Below are positions 7,902-15,586 of a DNA stretch of 60,120 nucleotides, piece after piece. This DNA is from Candidatus Sericytochromatia bacterium (lineage in GTDB: Bacteria > Cyanobacteriota > Sericytochromatia > UBA7694). Under the pieces are notes generated by a model that had not been told where the DNA came from, searched no databases, and saw only the letters and a program-made list of their open reading frames with translations. A program made the position numbers and the translations under genes. The DNA lies in NCBI GenBank assembly GCA_018780035.1, contig JADMKE010000046.1:1-60120 (forward strand), given 5' to 3'. How positions within the stretch are numbered: the stretch's first letter is position 1; each line of letters opens with the position of its first letter.

Positions 7902-9002
7902 TTACCCTGCCTTTATGTTTCTTGCTGCGTTCTCATCGCGGTCAATTTCGAGCCCACATGACTTGCAACTGTGTATTCTCACAGCCAAGGTTTTGGGCAC
8001 GATTTCACCGCAACCAGAGCATTTCTGACTGGTTCCTCTTGGGTTGACTTTGACCAGTTGGCGCCCAGCATCTGCCGCTTTGTACCCCAACAATTCAAAA
8101 AAGAGACCCCAGCTTGCATCTTGAATCGACATGCTTAAATGACGATTCTTGACCATATTCTTTATCTTCAGAGCTTCCACATGGATTTCTGAATAGTTTA
8201 AAACGTAGTGATTGGCGACTTTGTGCAAGAAGTCCAAGCGCATATTGGCAATCTGGCGATGGGTTTTAGCCAGCCGTTTAACTGCTTTTCTCCTGCGATT
8301 TGAGCCTTTTTTCCTGCGAGATACCACCCGCTGTTGTCTGCGCAGTTTTGCTTTGAGCTTGCGATAGTAGCGGGGGTTGGCAATCGGCTCGCTATCTGGG
8401 TCTGAATCCACACAGAAATGTTTCAGCCCAACGTCTATCCCGACAACTCCTTTGGCGGGTTCAGGGTACTCACGGGCATCGACAATACAGGAAAAGCAAA
8501 CCCACCAATCACCACAGCCGTCCCGTTGAATCGAAACGGTTTTAATCTGCCCTTCTATGGGCCGTGACAGTATGAGCTTGAAAATACCTACTTTCGAGAC
8601 GGTCAGATAGCTCCCATTCAACTTCCACCCACACTGCCTAAGTGTAAATGAATCATAGCGAGAGCGAGCTTTGAAGCGTGGAAAGCCCCCTTTCTCACCT
8701 TTTTTTATCCTATCGAAGAATTTTTTAAAAGCCTTATCTAGGCGCTCTAAAACATTTTCCAAGACTTGAGAACCTACCTGAGCAAATTCGGGAAACTCTT
8801 TTTTGAAGGTGGTCAGTTCGGCGGATTGGTCATTGTAATTGAGACTTACACCAAACTGCCTGTAAGTCAAAATTCTCTGCTCTAAAGCCAGATTGTAGAG
8901 CTGCTGACAGCGCCACAACCACTGTTCTGCATGAGCTGCCGTTGTTTTACTTGCCACAGCTTTGAATTTGAAGGTTTTACGCACTTTTTTCTTCTCGGAC
9001 AC
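7902..9002 (-). CDS. tnpB: TnpB RNA-guided nuclease (IS200/IS605 accessory protein)
   Basis: TnpB is an RNA-guided DNA endonuclease of IS605-family elements. All key parts are present in 366 residues: RuvC-I GIDVGLKHF (D190), RuvC-II VEALKI (E276), a four-Cys zinc finger (C328, C331, C346, C349) and RuvC-III DRDENAARN (about 354-361). It therefore looks catalytically intact. No tnpA is nearby. The GTG start lies two bases after the stop of the upstream minus-strand gene, so it forms the last gene of a phage accessory operon. No clear left end of an IS was found. Either a solo IS or a recruited gene is possible. Confidence 0.92.
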   Translation of the reverse strand: MSEKKKVRKTFKFKAVASKTTAAHAEQWLWRCQQLYNLALEQRILTYRQFGVSLNYNDQSAELTTFKKEFPEFAQVGSQVLENVLERLDKAFKKFFDRIKKGEKGGFPRFKARSRYDSFTLRQCGWKLNGSYLTVSKVGIFKLILSRPIEGQIKTVSIQRDGCGDWWVCFSCIVDAREYPEPAKGVVGIDVGLKHFCVDSDPDSEPIANPRYYRKLKAKLRRQQRVVSRRKKGSNRRRKAVKRLAKTHRQIANMRLDFLHKVANHYVLNYSEIHVEALKIKNMVKNRHLSMSIQDASWGLFFELLGYKAADAGRQLVKVNPRGTSQKCSGCGEIVPKTLAVRIHSCKSCGLEIDRDENAARNIKAG

Positions 9003-9004
9003 AG

Positions 9005-9475
9005 CTAAAGAATCCCTTTCCCAGTCTCAAGGCCGACCAGATAAGCCACTCTGCCAACACAGGTTTTGTGAGTGGCGTAGGCGATGCATATCTCAACAAA
9101 CAAGTCGTACAGGTCTCTGTCAGTGATAGCATCACGCAAAGCTGCTTCTGCCTGAAACAGACGCCTCCAAGTCTGTGCCATTTCTGCGAGGTCTCCCTTG
9201 AGTCCTTTGCCCTGTTTGGGTGCCTCAGCTTTGCGTATCTGGCTCACGGCACCAATGCATTGAGTGTTGTAAGTCAAAGCGCAGAGCTGGGCCACTTGGC
9301 CAATGTCAAACAAGTCGGGAACTTCTTGCTCTAGGCACTTACCCAGCAGCTCAGGTACTTGGTGGTAGAGGCTGACGGGAATCATGTTCAACAAGCCTGC
9401 CAGGGCAATATCTGGCTGAGTAGCTTGAGGAATTTCGGTCTGTCCTATGTCGATGAGGTGGCCTTTGTAAATCAT
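9005..9475 (-). CDS. Accessory phage protein of unknown function, upstream of tnpB
   Basis: A 156-residue mostly helical protein, third in a minus-strand operon. The ATG at 9475 overlaps the preceding stop (ATGA); the frame is open from GTG 9487, but the overlap favours 9475. There is no signal peptide or membrane segment. A Cys-containing helical C-terminal third ends in a Gly/Leu-rich tail (YLVGLETGKGIL), which could be native or created by an IS boundary. I recognise no family. Coupling to the two upstream genes and to tnpB suggests a shared role or at least shared expression. Confidence 0.7.
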   Translation of the reverse strand: MIYKGHLIDIGQTEIPQATQPDIALAGLLNMIPVSLYHQVPELLGKCLEQEVPDLFDIGQVAQLCALTYNTQCIGAVSQIRKAEAPKQGKGLKGDLAEMAQTWRRLFQAEAALRDAITDRDLYDLFVEICIAYATHKTCVGRVAYLVGLETGKGIL

Positions 9476-9852
9476 GCGCACCACCACCCATTCAGTCGTT
9501 TTCCAATCAAAGTATTAAGCGAAACGACATGACGACCGGCAGCGAGCATCAGCTCAGAAAGAAGGGCTTGAGCCTGAGAGTGGTAGGCCAAGGGCGCAAG
9601 GGAAATCAGCTCGAAAGCCAAAGCTAAGTGTTCCTGAGTTTCAGTATTTGGCGTGATGAGGTGTTCGCAGATGTCCAGAGCCTTCCAGCTCAAGTTGTCA
9701 GGCACCAAGTCCAGCAATGCCATGATGAGCTTGTCTACTTTCTCACAGGCAGCGTCCTCCCGAAGATTCCGGACTATTGCTTCGCTGGCCGGTACTGGCT
9801 TCCAGTTGGCAGGATTGGCGGCAGCTGCTTTAAGTTGAGCGGTGGTAGTCAT
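9472..9852 (-). CDS. Accessory phage protein of unknown function
   Basis: A 126-residue protein starting at ATG 9852, which overlaps the previous stop (ATGA) and has a GAGGAGG ribosome site. The longer frame to 9885 is less likely. The sequence is almost all helix, rich in Ala and Leu, with repeated short amphipathic segments that resemble a helical-repeat fold. No catalytic motif is visible. It is the middle gene of a three-gene set that leads into tnpB. Confidence 0.7.
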   Translation of the reverse strand: MTTTAQLKAAAANPANWKPVPASEAIVRNLREDAACEKVDKLIMALLDLVPDNLSWKALDICEHLITPNTETQEHLALAFELISLAPLAYHSQAQALLSELMLAAGRHVVSLNTLIGKRLNGWWCA

Positions 9853-10115
9853 GCTGCCTCCTCGCCAAACAGGAAATCGCCGCATTCCTTGTCCAGTTCA
9901 GCAATCTCTTCGAGCAAGAGGTTCAGCGAATCGCCTCCCTCGGTTGGCATGTCTGCCAAAAGGGTGACTTCTGCCTCAATTACAGTGCCACCGTAAATGT
10001 CGAGAGCAAATTCTAAAGCCTCAGCTTGGGTATCAAAGCTATCGTGAGCCCTGCCACTTGCTGAGTGAGCAATCACCCACCATTTGCCTTTGCCGGGTTT
10101 GATGTCGATGGTCAT
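9849..10115 (-). CDS. Small acidic protein, DUF2188-like
   Basis: An 88-residue protein, first gene of the minus-strand operon, with a strong AGAGGAG ribosome site. The N-terminal half (WWVIAHSASGRAHDSFDTQAEALEFA) resembles small DUF2188-type proteins: a short beta hairpin and then DTQAEA starting a helix. The second half is Glu/Asp/Leu-rich helix. DUF2188 proteins have no established role that I know of. The similarity is by eye only. Confidence 0.6.
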   Translation of the reverse strand: MTIDIKPGKGKWWVIAHSASGRAHDSFDTQAEALEFALDIYGGTVIEAEVTLLADMPTEGGDSLNLLLEEIAELDKECGDFLFGEEAA

Positions 10116-10154
10116 TTGCTTCTCCTCTTTTGAATTGTTATCTTATGATTACAT

Positions 10155-10181
10155 ATTATACTAAATCGTTTAGTTTGTCAA
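10155..10181 (-). promoter_or_regulatory. Consensus promoter with a palindromic operator in its spacer
   Basis: On the minus strand TTGACA (10181-10176) is followed by 15 bases and TATAAT (10160-10155), both perfect hexamers, though the spacer is short. A TAATAT with a 17-base spacer is an alternative -10. The spacer holds the inverted repeat ACTAAATCGTTTAGT (10160-10174 on the plus strand), a likely repressor site. It would drive the operon starting at 10115. A further repeat (TTGTCA and TGACAA, 10175-10197) overlaps the -35. Confidence 0.7.
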
Positions 10182-10227
10182 TACTAAAAAGTGACAATAT
10201 GCACTGTTAGATTTAAAAGAAGATTGT

Positions 10228-10242
10228 ATGATTACCAATCAT
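10228..10242. promoter_or_regulatory. Inverted repeat, candidate operator before the small HTH gene
   Basis: ATGATTACCAATCAT is a perfect six-base inverted repeat with a three-base centre, the same architecture as the repeat at 10160-10174. It lies 17 bases before the ATG of the HTH gene and could be its autoregulatory site. Confidence 0.45.
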
Positions 10243-10258
10243 ATGATAGGATGGACTC

Positions 10259-10480
10259 ATGGACGCCAAGCAACTAGAGAAACATATTAAAATTTTGCTG
10301 GTTCAAGAAAACTGCACCTTAACAGAGCTGGCGGAGCGAATAACAAACAGCTTTGGCCGTAGTGAATCAACCCAAAATATTGGCAACAAGTTAAGGCGCG
10401 GCTCTTTGCGCTACATAGAGGCGTCCGAAATAGCCGAAGCACTTGGCTATGAAATTGTCTGGAAAAAGAAAGACCCCTGA
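10259..10480 (+). CDS. Small HTH-type protein, candidate regulator of the accessory island
   Basis: A 73-residue protein with a helix-turn-helix pattern at about residues 18-50 (TLTELAERITNSFG, then NIGNKLRRGSLRYIEASEI) and an ALGYEIVW end. Many bacteria have similar short proteins of Cro-like fold. It faces the opposite direction to the operon at 10115, and the 143-base gap between them holds a promoter and two palindromes. It is therefore a natural candidate repressor of that operon and of itself. It has a modest AGGA ribosome site and its own terminator downstream. Confidence 0.7.
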   Translation: MDAKQLEKHIKILLVQENCTLTELAERITNSFGRSESTQNIGNKLRRGSLRYIEASEIAEALGYEIVWKKKDP

Positions 10481-10525
10481 ATCTGTCCTTGCTCATAATT
10501 TAGCCACCTCCCTGTGTAAGAGATA

Positions 10526-10567
10526 ACGAGGGATGAATGGAGCTTGGTCTTCCCTCGTAGCTTTTTT
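10526..10567 (+). terminator. Rho-independent terminator after the small HTH gene
   Basis: Eight-base arms ACGAGGGA (10526-10533) and TCCCTCGT (10551-10558) with a 17-base loop are followed by AGCTTTTTT. It separates the plus-strand HTH gene from the minus-strand TPR gene. Confidence 0.7.
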
Positions 10568-11540
10568 AGGGTGATGGTAGTTTAGGACAGGTTATTTTTT
10601 TCTCTCTAAGAGAACTCCAAATATCCTCAGCTTCTGCAACCCTATCTGTCCAGGTGAGCAATTTGCCCTTTATGCAAAGGGATTCCGTTACCATCCATTT
10701 CTTCTCTATTGGTATTTCGATATATTCTAAGCCCTTTATGAGTTCGTTTTTGTAATTTGTCCCTATCAGAATAAATAGAGCAGCATAATAGTTCGCTTCT
10801 GCAGAACCTGTCTTTTCAGCTTTTGCCTTCATGACATCAATCAAGGGCATCCAGTTCTCAACAATTGGCTTATCTTTTGTAAACTCAAAGTTAAAATTAA
10901 GGAGTTTAATTGCGCTCAACTTTTCCTGATAAGCTTTCTCAAACATATTTTTAGAAATATAGGCTGATGCTCGTGTGAGATATGGGATAGGGCTGTTTTT
11001 CTTGATTTTGGTTGCTTTATTAGCTTGAATAATTGCATTATCAAACATTCCTTGGTCAAGAAAAATATCTGCCAAAGCCAAATGAGATATGTATCCCCTA
11101 CCAAATTCTATGGCTTTTAAGCAATCAGGAATTGCTTTTTGTTTGTTGCTTAAGTTATAAAAGTACACTTTGCACCTATCTTCATAATATAAGCCCTCTT
11201 TATGGCTATTGATTGCTTTTGTGTAATAATCAACAGCCTTGTAATGGTCTCCTTTTTCTTCCGCTTCTTTGCCAATTTTATGAAATTCAGCGGACTTCTC
11301 TTCCTGACTCAGAGGTTCATCAGGGATTGTAATATTGATTACCGTTGTCTCAGAACCGCAATTAGGGTAATATGGCGCACATTTATCACTTAATGAGCTG
11401 CCATCACAGCATTTACACCCGCAAACGCCATTATGGTGAGAACAGCAACCTCTACGAGCCTCCACCTCATTTGGCGATACAAATGGAGTTGCTGAAATAA
11501 ATGCAATGCTTAAGGCGCAAGCCAAAGAAATTGGTTTCAT
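10566..11540 (-). CDS. Secreted TPR protein with a Cys-rich N-terminal motif
   Basis: A 324-residue protein. A signal peptide (KPISLACALSIAFISATPF) is followed by the Cys-rich segment GCCSHHNGVCGCKCCDG and a further CAPYYPNC, then about 230 residues of TPR-like helical repeats (for example AEEKGDHYKAVDYYTKAI). The start is ATG 11540, two bases after the nuclease stop; the frame is open to 11681 but that would overlap the nuclease gene. It is AT-rich compared with the head genes. The same Cys motif occurs in the upstream nuclease. It is exported; substrate or partner is unknown. Confidence 0.8.
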   Translation of the reverse strand: MKPISLACALSIAFISATPFVSPNEVEARRGCCSHHNGVCGCKCCDGSSLSDKCAPYYPNCGSETTVINITIPDEPLSQEEKSAEFHKIGKEAEEKGDHYKAVDYYTKAINSHKEGLYYEDRCKVYFYNLSNKQKAIPDCLKAIEFGRGYISHLALADIFLDQGMFDNAIIQANKATKIKKNSPIPYLTRASAYISKNMFEKAYQEKLSAIKLLNFNFEFTKDKPIVENWMPLIDVMKAKAEKTGSAEANYYAALFILIGTNYKNELIKGLEYIEIPIEKKWMVTESLCIKGKLLTWTDRVAEAEDIWSSLREKKITCPKLPSP

Positions 11541-11542
11541 GT

Positions 11543-12226
11543 TTAATTTACTCTTTTCGCTTTTCTGAATTCCCATGGAGGCACCGGCTTCGGGTCTGCC
11601 CACAGGCCGCGCTTTGCGGCACGAGCTTCGCTTTCCATTTTTGCCAAAATTTGGCTCTTTGAATACTGAGTATAGTGCCAAGCAAAACCAGCTTTAACAA
11701 GCTCTTCGCTCAGGTTCTTCTGCCCGATAGTGACATTCCCAACCAAACGGCCATAACGGTCTTTGTCAGCAACTGCAATCGCAACCAATTTGCTAAATAC
11801 CAGTATCGATGTGAACTGTTTAGCTTTTTCACCAAAGGGCTGTTTGCTTTCTGGTGAATCCACACCATTCAGGCGGATTTTGTATTGGGCATTTGTCTCG
11901 ATATCTAAAACCGTGATGGTATCCCCATCGCTAACGCCCACAACCCGGCCAGAGAAGGTCTGACCCTTGGCCTTGTTTGGGGCAGCGGGCTTCGATGGCT
12001 TGCTCGGTTTTTGAGTGACAGCAGGGGTCGCAGGCTTAGCCTCACAGCTTGGGTAATAGGGCGCGCATTTGTCGCTCAATAAAGTCCCGTCGCAGCACTT
12101 GCATCCGCAGACTCCTCCATGATGGGAGCAACACCCGCGCCGGGCCTCGACCTCTTTGGGCGATATGCACGGCACAGAAACGGCCAGGACAGCGGTTAAA
12201 ATCGCAGCGAGCCTAAAGGCTTTCAT
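11543..12226 (-). CDS. Secreted staphylococcal-type nuclease with the Cys-rich motif
   Basis: Staphylococcal-type nucleases cleave DNA and RNA using calcium. After a signal peptide the protein has the motif GCCSHHGGVCGCKCCDG, a Pro/Lys linker, and an SNase domain at about residues 85-215. Catalytic elements are present: SDGDTITV, IRLNGVDSPE (Arg, Asp, Glu) and DRYGRLVG (Arg). The start ATG 12226 has AAGGTGG before it; GTG 12238 is an alternative. It has its own promoter. Chromosomal bacterial nucleases carry similar Cys motifs. On a phage it could degrade competing or released DNA outside the cytoplasm. Confidence 0.85.
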   Translation of the reverse strand: MKAFRLAAILTAVLAVSVPCISPKEVEARRGCCSHHGGVCGCKCCDGTLLSDKCAPYYPSCEAKPATPAVTQKPSKPSKPAAPNKAKGQTFSGRVVGVSDGDTITVLDIETNAQYKIRLNGVDSPESKQPFGEKAKQFTSILVFSKLVAIAVADKDRYGRLVGNVTIGQKNLSEELVKAGFAWHYTQYSKSQILAKMESEARAAKRGLWADPKPVPPWEFRKAKRVN

Positions 12227-12252
12227 CAGCAATACCACCTTATTTTTCGCTC

Positions 12253-12281
12253 ATTGTACAGAGCAAAAAGGCTGCAAGCAA
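12253..12281 (-). promoter_or_regulatory. Promoter for the nuclease-TPR gene pair
   Basis: On the minus strand TTGCTT (12281-12276), a 17-base spacer and TACAAT (12258-12253) lie about 30 bases upstream of the nuclease start. An independent promoter facing against the phage late genes is typical of genes expressed from a dormant prophage. Confidence 0.55.
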
Positions 12282-12547
12282 ATAGACGTAGCGAAAACGT
12301 AATATTTTGAGGTTTTATAAGCCAGTTTCTTTGGCTTTGCTTTGTTAGGTCAAAGTAACCAGCTTAAAAACGGTTTTCGCAAATACCCCCAGAAATGTAA
12401 AACAGCCTCTATTTGGGGCTGTTGAACAGTAAACCAATCGGGCACTACACCTGAATGGTCAAAGCAATCATTTTACAAAGGAAATAGCCTGGTATTAACT
12501 GGGCTATTTCCTTTGTGCGAATTGAAAACTTAAAGGAGCATTAGTAA
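12282..12547. other. Gene-free region before the capsid genes, with two hairpins
   Basis: No gene is seen here. It holds an inverted repeat AACAGCC with GGCTGTT (12401-12407, 12417-12423) and a perfect 15-base inverted repeat at 12475-12489 and 12502-12516 with a 12-base loop. Neither is followed by a clear T run. A strong AAAGGAG ribosome site at 12532-12538 serves the next gene. The larger hairpin would sit in the 5' leader of the capsid transcript. Confidence 0.6.
12475..12516. repeat. Perfect 15-base inverted repeat in the capsid leader
   Basis: Arms ACAAAGGAAATAGCC and GGCTATTTCCTTTGT match completely, with a 12-base loop. It lies 32 bases before the cement gene start. Possible roles are RNA stabilisation, processing or a protein-binding site; the missing T tract argues against a simple terminator. 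Confidence 0.75.
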
Positions 12548-13345
12548 ATGCAAGAGACAGTCGAAAGAACCCCAGACGTTGGCTATGCTGGCGCGATTGC
12601 CAGTGGAGCATATAAAGTCCTTGGTCGCCGGGCCCAGGAAGACATTGAATTTGGTGAAGCTGTGGTTGAATCCACCGACGGCGAGAGCATTCGCAAACCG
12701 CTTCTAAACAGTCTTACCATCACCTCAAGCGCTGACTATGCAACCAGCAATAGTTTTGATGGTTCGATTGCTTACCGCAAAGTGGGAGAGACCGACTTTA
12801 CCGAAGTGGCTTTAACAGCGGTCGTTTATGCCACCAGCCATGCGGCCACCATTGCCGCCATCGCCGCCCAAATTTTAACAGATGTCACCTCCACTGTTTT
12901 GCAAGCCCCTGTTGTGAGCGCAGCAGATAAGACCATCCAATTGCTGGCCCAAGAAGGGTATGAAATCAAAGAAGGAACAACGGCAATTGCTGTCACTGGC
13001 GGCACGCCTCCCACCATTACCCTGACCCAGGCCAGTACCGATGTGATTATGGGTCTGGCCAAGTTTCTGCACAAAGAGCACACCTCTTTGACCGCTGAAG
13101 ACGCCAAGTGGAAAGCGGGTGACATGGTCCCTGTTATGACCCAAGGCACGATGTGGGTAAAAACAGAAGTTGCAGCCACCACTGGCAGCAGCCCTTACGC
13201 ACGCATCCAAGACACCACCGGTTACAACCGGGGCGCGATTCGCACCTCTGTCGGTTCTCCGGTCGTGGGCCTCTCTTTCTCTGGCCGCTTCCGGGGCTCT
13301 GCTGATGCCGCTGGTCTGGTCAAGCTCGAACTGAATCAACCATAA
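12548..13345 (+). CDS. Capsid cement (decoration) protein, DUF2190-like, with an inserted beta domain
   Basis: A 265-residue protein just before the major capsid gene, the usual position of the cement protein that stabilises the shell. The N-terminal part (DVGYAGAIASGAYKVLGRRA) and C-terminal part (PYARIQDTTGYNRGAIRT, VGLSFSGRFRGSADAAGLVKL) would form the cement fold. Residues about 75-165 are an inserted segment with YATSHAATIAAIAAQI and a later VTGG, which recurs in the tail sheath protein. It has a strong ribosome site. Confidence 0.75.
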   Translation: MQETVERTPDVGYAGAIASGAYKVLGRRAQEDIEFGEAVVESTDGESIRKPLLNSLTITSSADYATSNSFDGSIAYRKVGETDFTEVALTAVVYATSHAATIAAIAAQILTDVTSTVLQAPVVSAADKTIQLLAQEGYEIKEGTTAIAVTGGTPPTITLTQASTDVIMGLAKFLHKEHTSLTAEDAKWKAGDMVPVMTQGTMWVKTEVAATTGSSPYARIQDTTGYNRGAIRTSVGSPVVGLSFSGRFRGSADAAGLVKLELNQP

Positions 13346-13368
13346 GTACCTGAAAGGACGGATTAAAA

Positions 13369-14361
13369 ATGGATTTGAATGATAAAATCGCCCGCCTCGA
13401 CGACGCAGAGCGCGATACCTTTGAGGTGCTGAGAGAGCGTTTTGATGCTGGTGAAAGCCTGATTCTGGCAGAGAAGGTCACAGCCTTTGAAGCTGAAGTG
13501 TACAAGACCGCTTATGAAGGGTTTATTTACAACAAGCTGGCCCCCGTTGTCTCTGACGGCCCCGGCCTCGAAGCGGTCGGCTACTACAGCCAAGACCAAG
13601 CAGGCAAGGCGAAATTCATCGCTGATGATGATGACGATTTGCCAAATCTGAACGCGAAAATGAAAAAGCACACGCTACCCATTCGTGAGTTTGGTGCTGC
13701 TTATGGCTGGACATTGCGCGAGCTGCAGAAATTCAGCCGTATGGGCCTGCCTGTCGAAAACGACATGGCAATGCAGGCCCGTGAAGCAATGGAACGCTTG
13801 CTCGATGACACCTTCTTTCAGGGCGGCTTGAATGGTCAGGTTCCCGGAATTTTGACCAATGCCTCAAAATACACCGAAGTGGCAATGACCAATCCGGCAA
13901 CCAAGTGGAGTGCCGAAACAACCGACAATCTGATGCAAGATTTGGCCCGTATTGTGGATGGTGTTTACCAGGGCAGCAAGCGCACTTGGCGTGCCAATAG
14001 TGTTGTCTTGCCAGTAGAGCTGATGCGTGTTTTGACCACCCGCTTTATCTCTGGTACAGACACCACCATTCTGGATTCTTTCTTGTCCAGTCCCACCTAT
14101 AAAGATGTTGAGTTCTTTGATACCGACATGTTTTATAGCAAGAATGTCACGCTGGCTTCTGGAGCGAAAACCAGCAAGAACATCATCCTGGCCTATTACC
14201 GCTCTCCCCAAGTGCTGAAATACAAGGTTCCCGTACCTTTCTTTCAGCACCCATTGGAGCGCACAGGACGGAAGTTTCACCGTGAGGTGACTGGAGAGAT
14301 TGCAGGCATTGAAATCAAAAACGCGACAGCCTTCTCGGTCGCTGTCACTCCTCCCCTCTAA
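13369..14361 (+). CDS. Major capsid protein, DUF2184-like
   Basis: A 330-residue protein that builds the shell, probably with the HK97 fold. Features include an N-terminal helical arm (residues 1-45), a region with FGAAYGWTLRELQKFSRMGL and a LPVELMRVLTTRF segment near residue 220, in line with DUF2184-type capsid proteins. The start has an AAAGGACGG ribosome site, in keeping with high expression. Order (cement, capsid, DUF4054) and size support the call. No cleavage site is obvious. Confidence 0.88.
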   Translation: MDLNDKIARLDDAERDTFEVLRERFDAGESLILAEKVTAFEAEVYKTAYEGFIYNKLAPVVSDGPGLEAVGYYSQDQAGKAKFIADDDDDLPNLNAKMKKHTLPIREFGAAYGWTLRELQKFSRMGLPVENDMAMQAREAMERLLDDTFFQGGLNGQVPGILTNASKYTEVAMTNPATKWSAETTDNLMQDLARIVDGVYQGSKRTWRANSVVLPVELMRVLTTRFISGTDTTILDSFLSSPTYKDVEFFDTDMFYSKNVTLASGAKTSKNIILAYYRSPQVLKYKVPVPFFQHPLERTGRKFHREVTGEIAGIEIKNATAFSVAVTPPL

Positions 14362-14363
14362 CC

Positions 14364-14738
14364 ATGTCTGTTGATTATGCTTCTGTTCGCGCCAAAATGG
14401 CGCAATATGACCGGGACGGGTTGACCACAGGAAAAACCAATGACCAGCTCAACGCCTTCATTGATGACGCCTTGCTTTCTGTCCCGGTTTCTGCTCTTGG
14501 CCCTCGAGCCACCCTGGCAACAGCCTATTATGCGCTCAATTTGATGGGTGGGGCCACTGGTGCCAGCAGTGGCGGAGGAGCTATCAAGCGTGAAAAGTCT
14601 GGGGATATTGAGATTGAATATGCCGTAAGCGCCAAAGCGTCAAGCTCAGGCAATTGGTATCTCGACCAGTATCAAGCCATGTTGGGCAGCCGCAGACGTA
14701 ATAGCCCCCGCGTTTTGGGCGCAGGTAGCAGTGCCTAA
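14364..14738 (+). CDS. Head completion/adaptor protein, DUF4054
   Basis: A 124-residue protein directly behind the capsid gene. Helical segments at about 5-60 (FIDDALLSVPVSALGPRATLATAYYALNL), a Gly/Ser-rich stretch and the end region SSGNWYLDQYQAMLGSRRR match the DUF4054 adaptor proteins that sit under the portal. It overlaps the next gene by eight bases. Family assignment is by motif recall and position. Confidence 0.75.
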   Translation: MSVDYASVRAKMAQYDRDGLTTGKTNDQLNAFIDDALLSVPVSALGPRATLATAYYALNLMGGATGASSGGGAIKREKSGDIEIEYAVSAKASSSGNWYLDQYQAMLGSRRRNSPRVLGAGSSA

Positions 14739-15195
14739 AGCAACCTGGAAGCCCTCCCCTGAATTTAAGCGAATGCGCCAAAATCTGCGCTGGCTGGCCA
14801 GTGTTGAATTGGTAATCGGTATTTTGGGAGAGTCGGCTTATTACCAGAACGGTGAGGGCTTTTCTCTGGTTGATATTGCCATAGTCAACGAGTTCGGCTC
14901 AGACGATGGACGCATACCAGAGCGGGCTGCCCACAGAACGACCTTTCGAGAGCAGAAGGCGGCAATGCTGCGCCGCATGAACGGGGTTATTCGCCTGACC
15001 ATTGACGGCAAAAGCCCATCACAGGCCCTGGATAAACTTGGACTGTATTACACGGCAAAGCTGCGAGCTCAAATCATTGCTTGGTCAATCCCGGCAAATG
15101 CCCCGGCTACCATTGCTAAAAAGGGCGCAGACAATCCCCTGATAGACACTGGGCGCACTCTGAACGCCACCCAACACAAGGTAAGGAAAAAATAA
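14731..15195 (+). CDS. Neck/tail completion protein
   Basis: A 154-residue protein starting at GTG 14731. It has IVNEFGSDDGRIPERAAHRTTF in its first half and ANAPATIAKKGADNPLIDTGRTLNA near the end. These two signatures are characteristic of the phage morphogenesis proteins (gp10/neck type) that join head and tail. The final basic tail ends in KVRKK. It overlaps the DUF4054 gene and is one base from the next gene. Confidence 0.8.
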   Translation: MPKATWKPSPEFKRMRQNLRWLASVELVIGILGESAYYQNGEGFSLVDIAIVNEFGSDDGRIPERAAHRTTFREQKAAMLRRMNGVIRLTIDGKSPSQALDKLGLYYTAKLRAQIIAWSIPANAPATIAKKGADNPLIDTGRTLNATQHKVRKK

Positions 15196-15196
15196 C

Positions 15197-15586
15197 GTGT
15201 CAGTACCATTCGCGAAACCGCTCACGCTTACCCGCTTTGCAGCTGGGGAGTATCAGGCGGGTACTTGGTTGCCTGGTGCTGACTCTGAAGTTACGGTTCG
15301 GGCCTGCGTACAGCCTCTCGGAACCCGAGAGGCTGACCAAAAGCTGATGAATCGACTGGGCGTTGAGTCTCTTGATGGCTTGGTTCGGGTTCACTCAGAA
15401 AGTATACTCCAGGCCACAGACAAAAGCTCCGGTCTGGTTGGCGACCAGTTTACATGGCAGGGGCAATTATACGAAATTGCTGAGCAGCAATACTGGCCAC
15501 CGCCAAGAGAACACTGGAAGGGTATTGGTCGCATTGTGGACAGCAATACAGATTATGCCGTACCTGAACCAGAGCCAGCCCCATGA
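15197..15586 (+). CDS. Head-tail joining protein
   Basis: A 129-residue, probably beta-rich protein starting at GTG 15197. Segments such as EVTVRACVQPLGTREADQKL and GLVGDQFTWQGQLYEIAEQQ with PPPREHWKGIGRIV look like the small stopper or joining proteins of this phage group. Its stop overlaps the next start (ATGA). No catalytic features. The assignment is positional with weak sequence support. Confidence 0.65.
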   Translation: MSVPFAKPLTLTRFAAGEYQAGTWLPGADSEVTVRACVQPLGTREADQKLMNRLGVESLDGLVRVHSESILQATDKSSGLVGDQFTWQGQLYEIAEQQYWPPPREHWKGIGRIVDSNTDYAVPEPEPAP

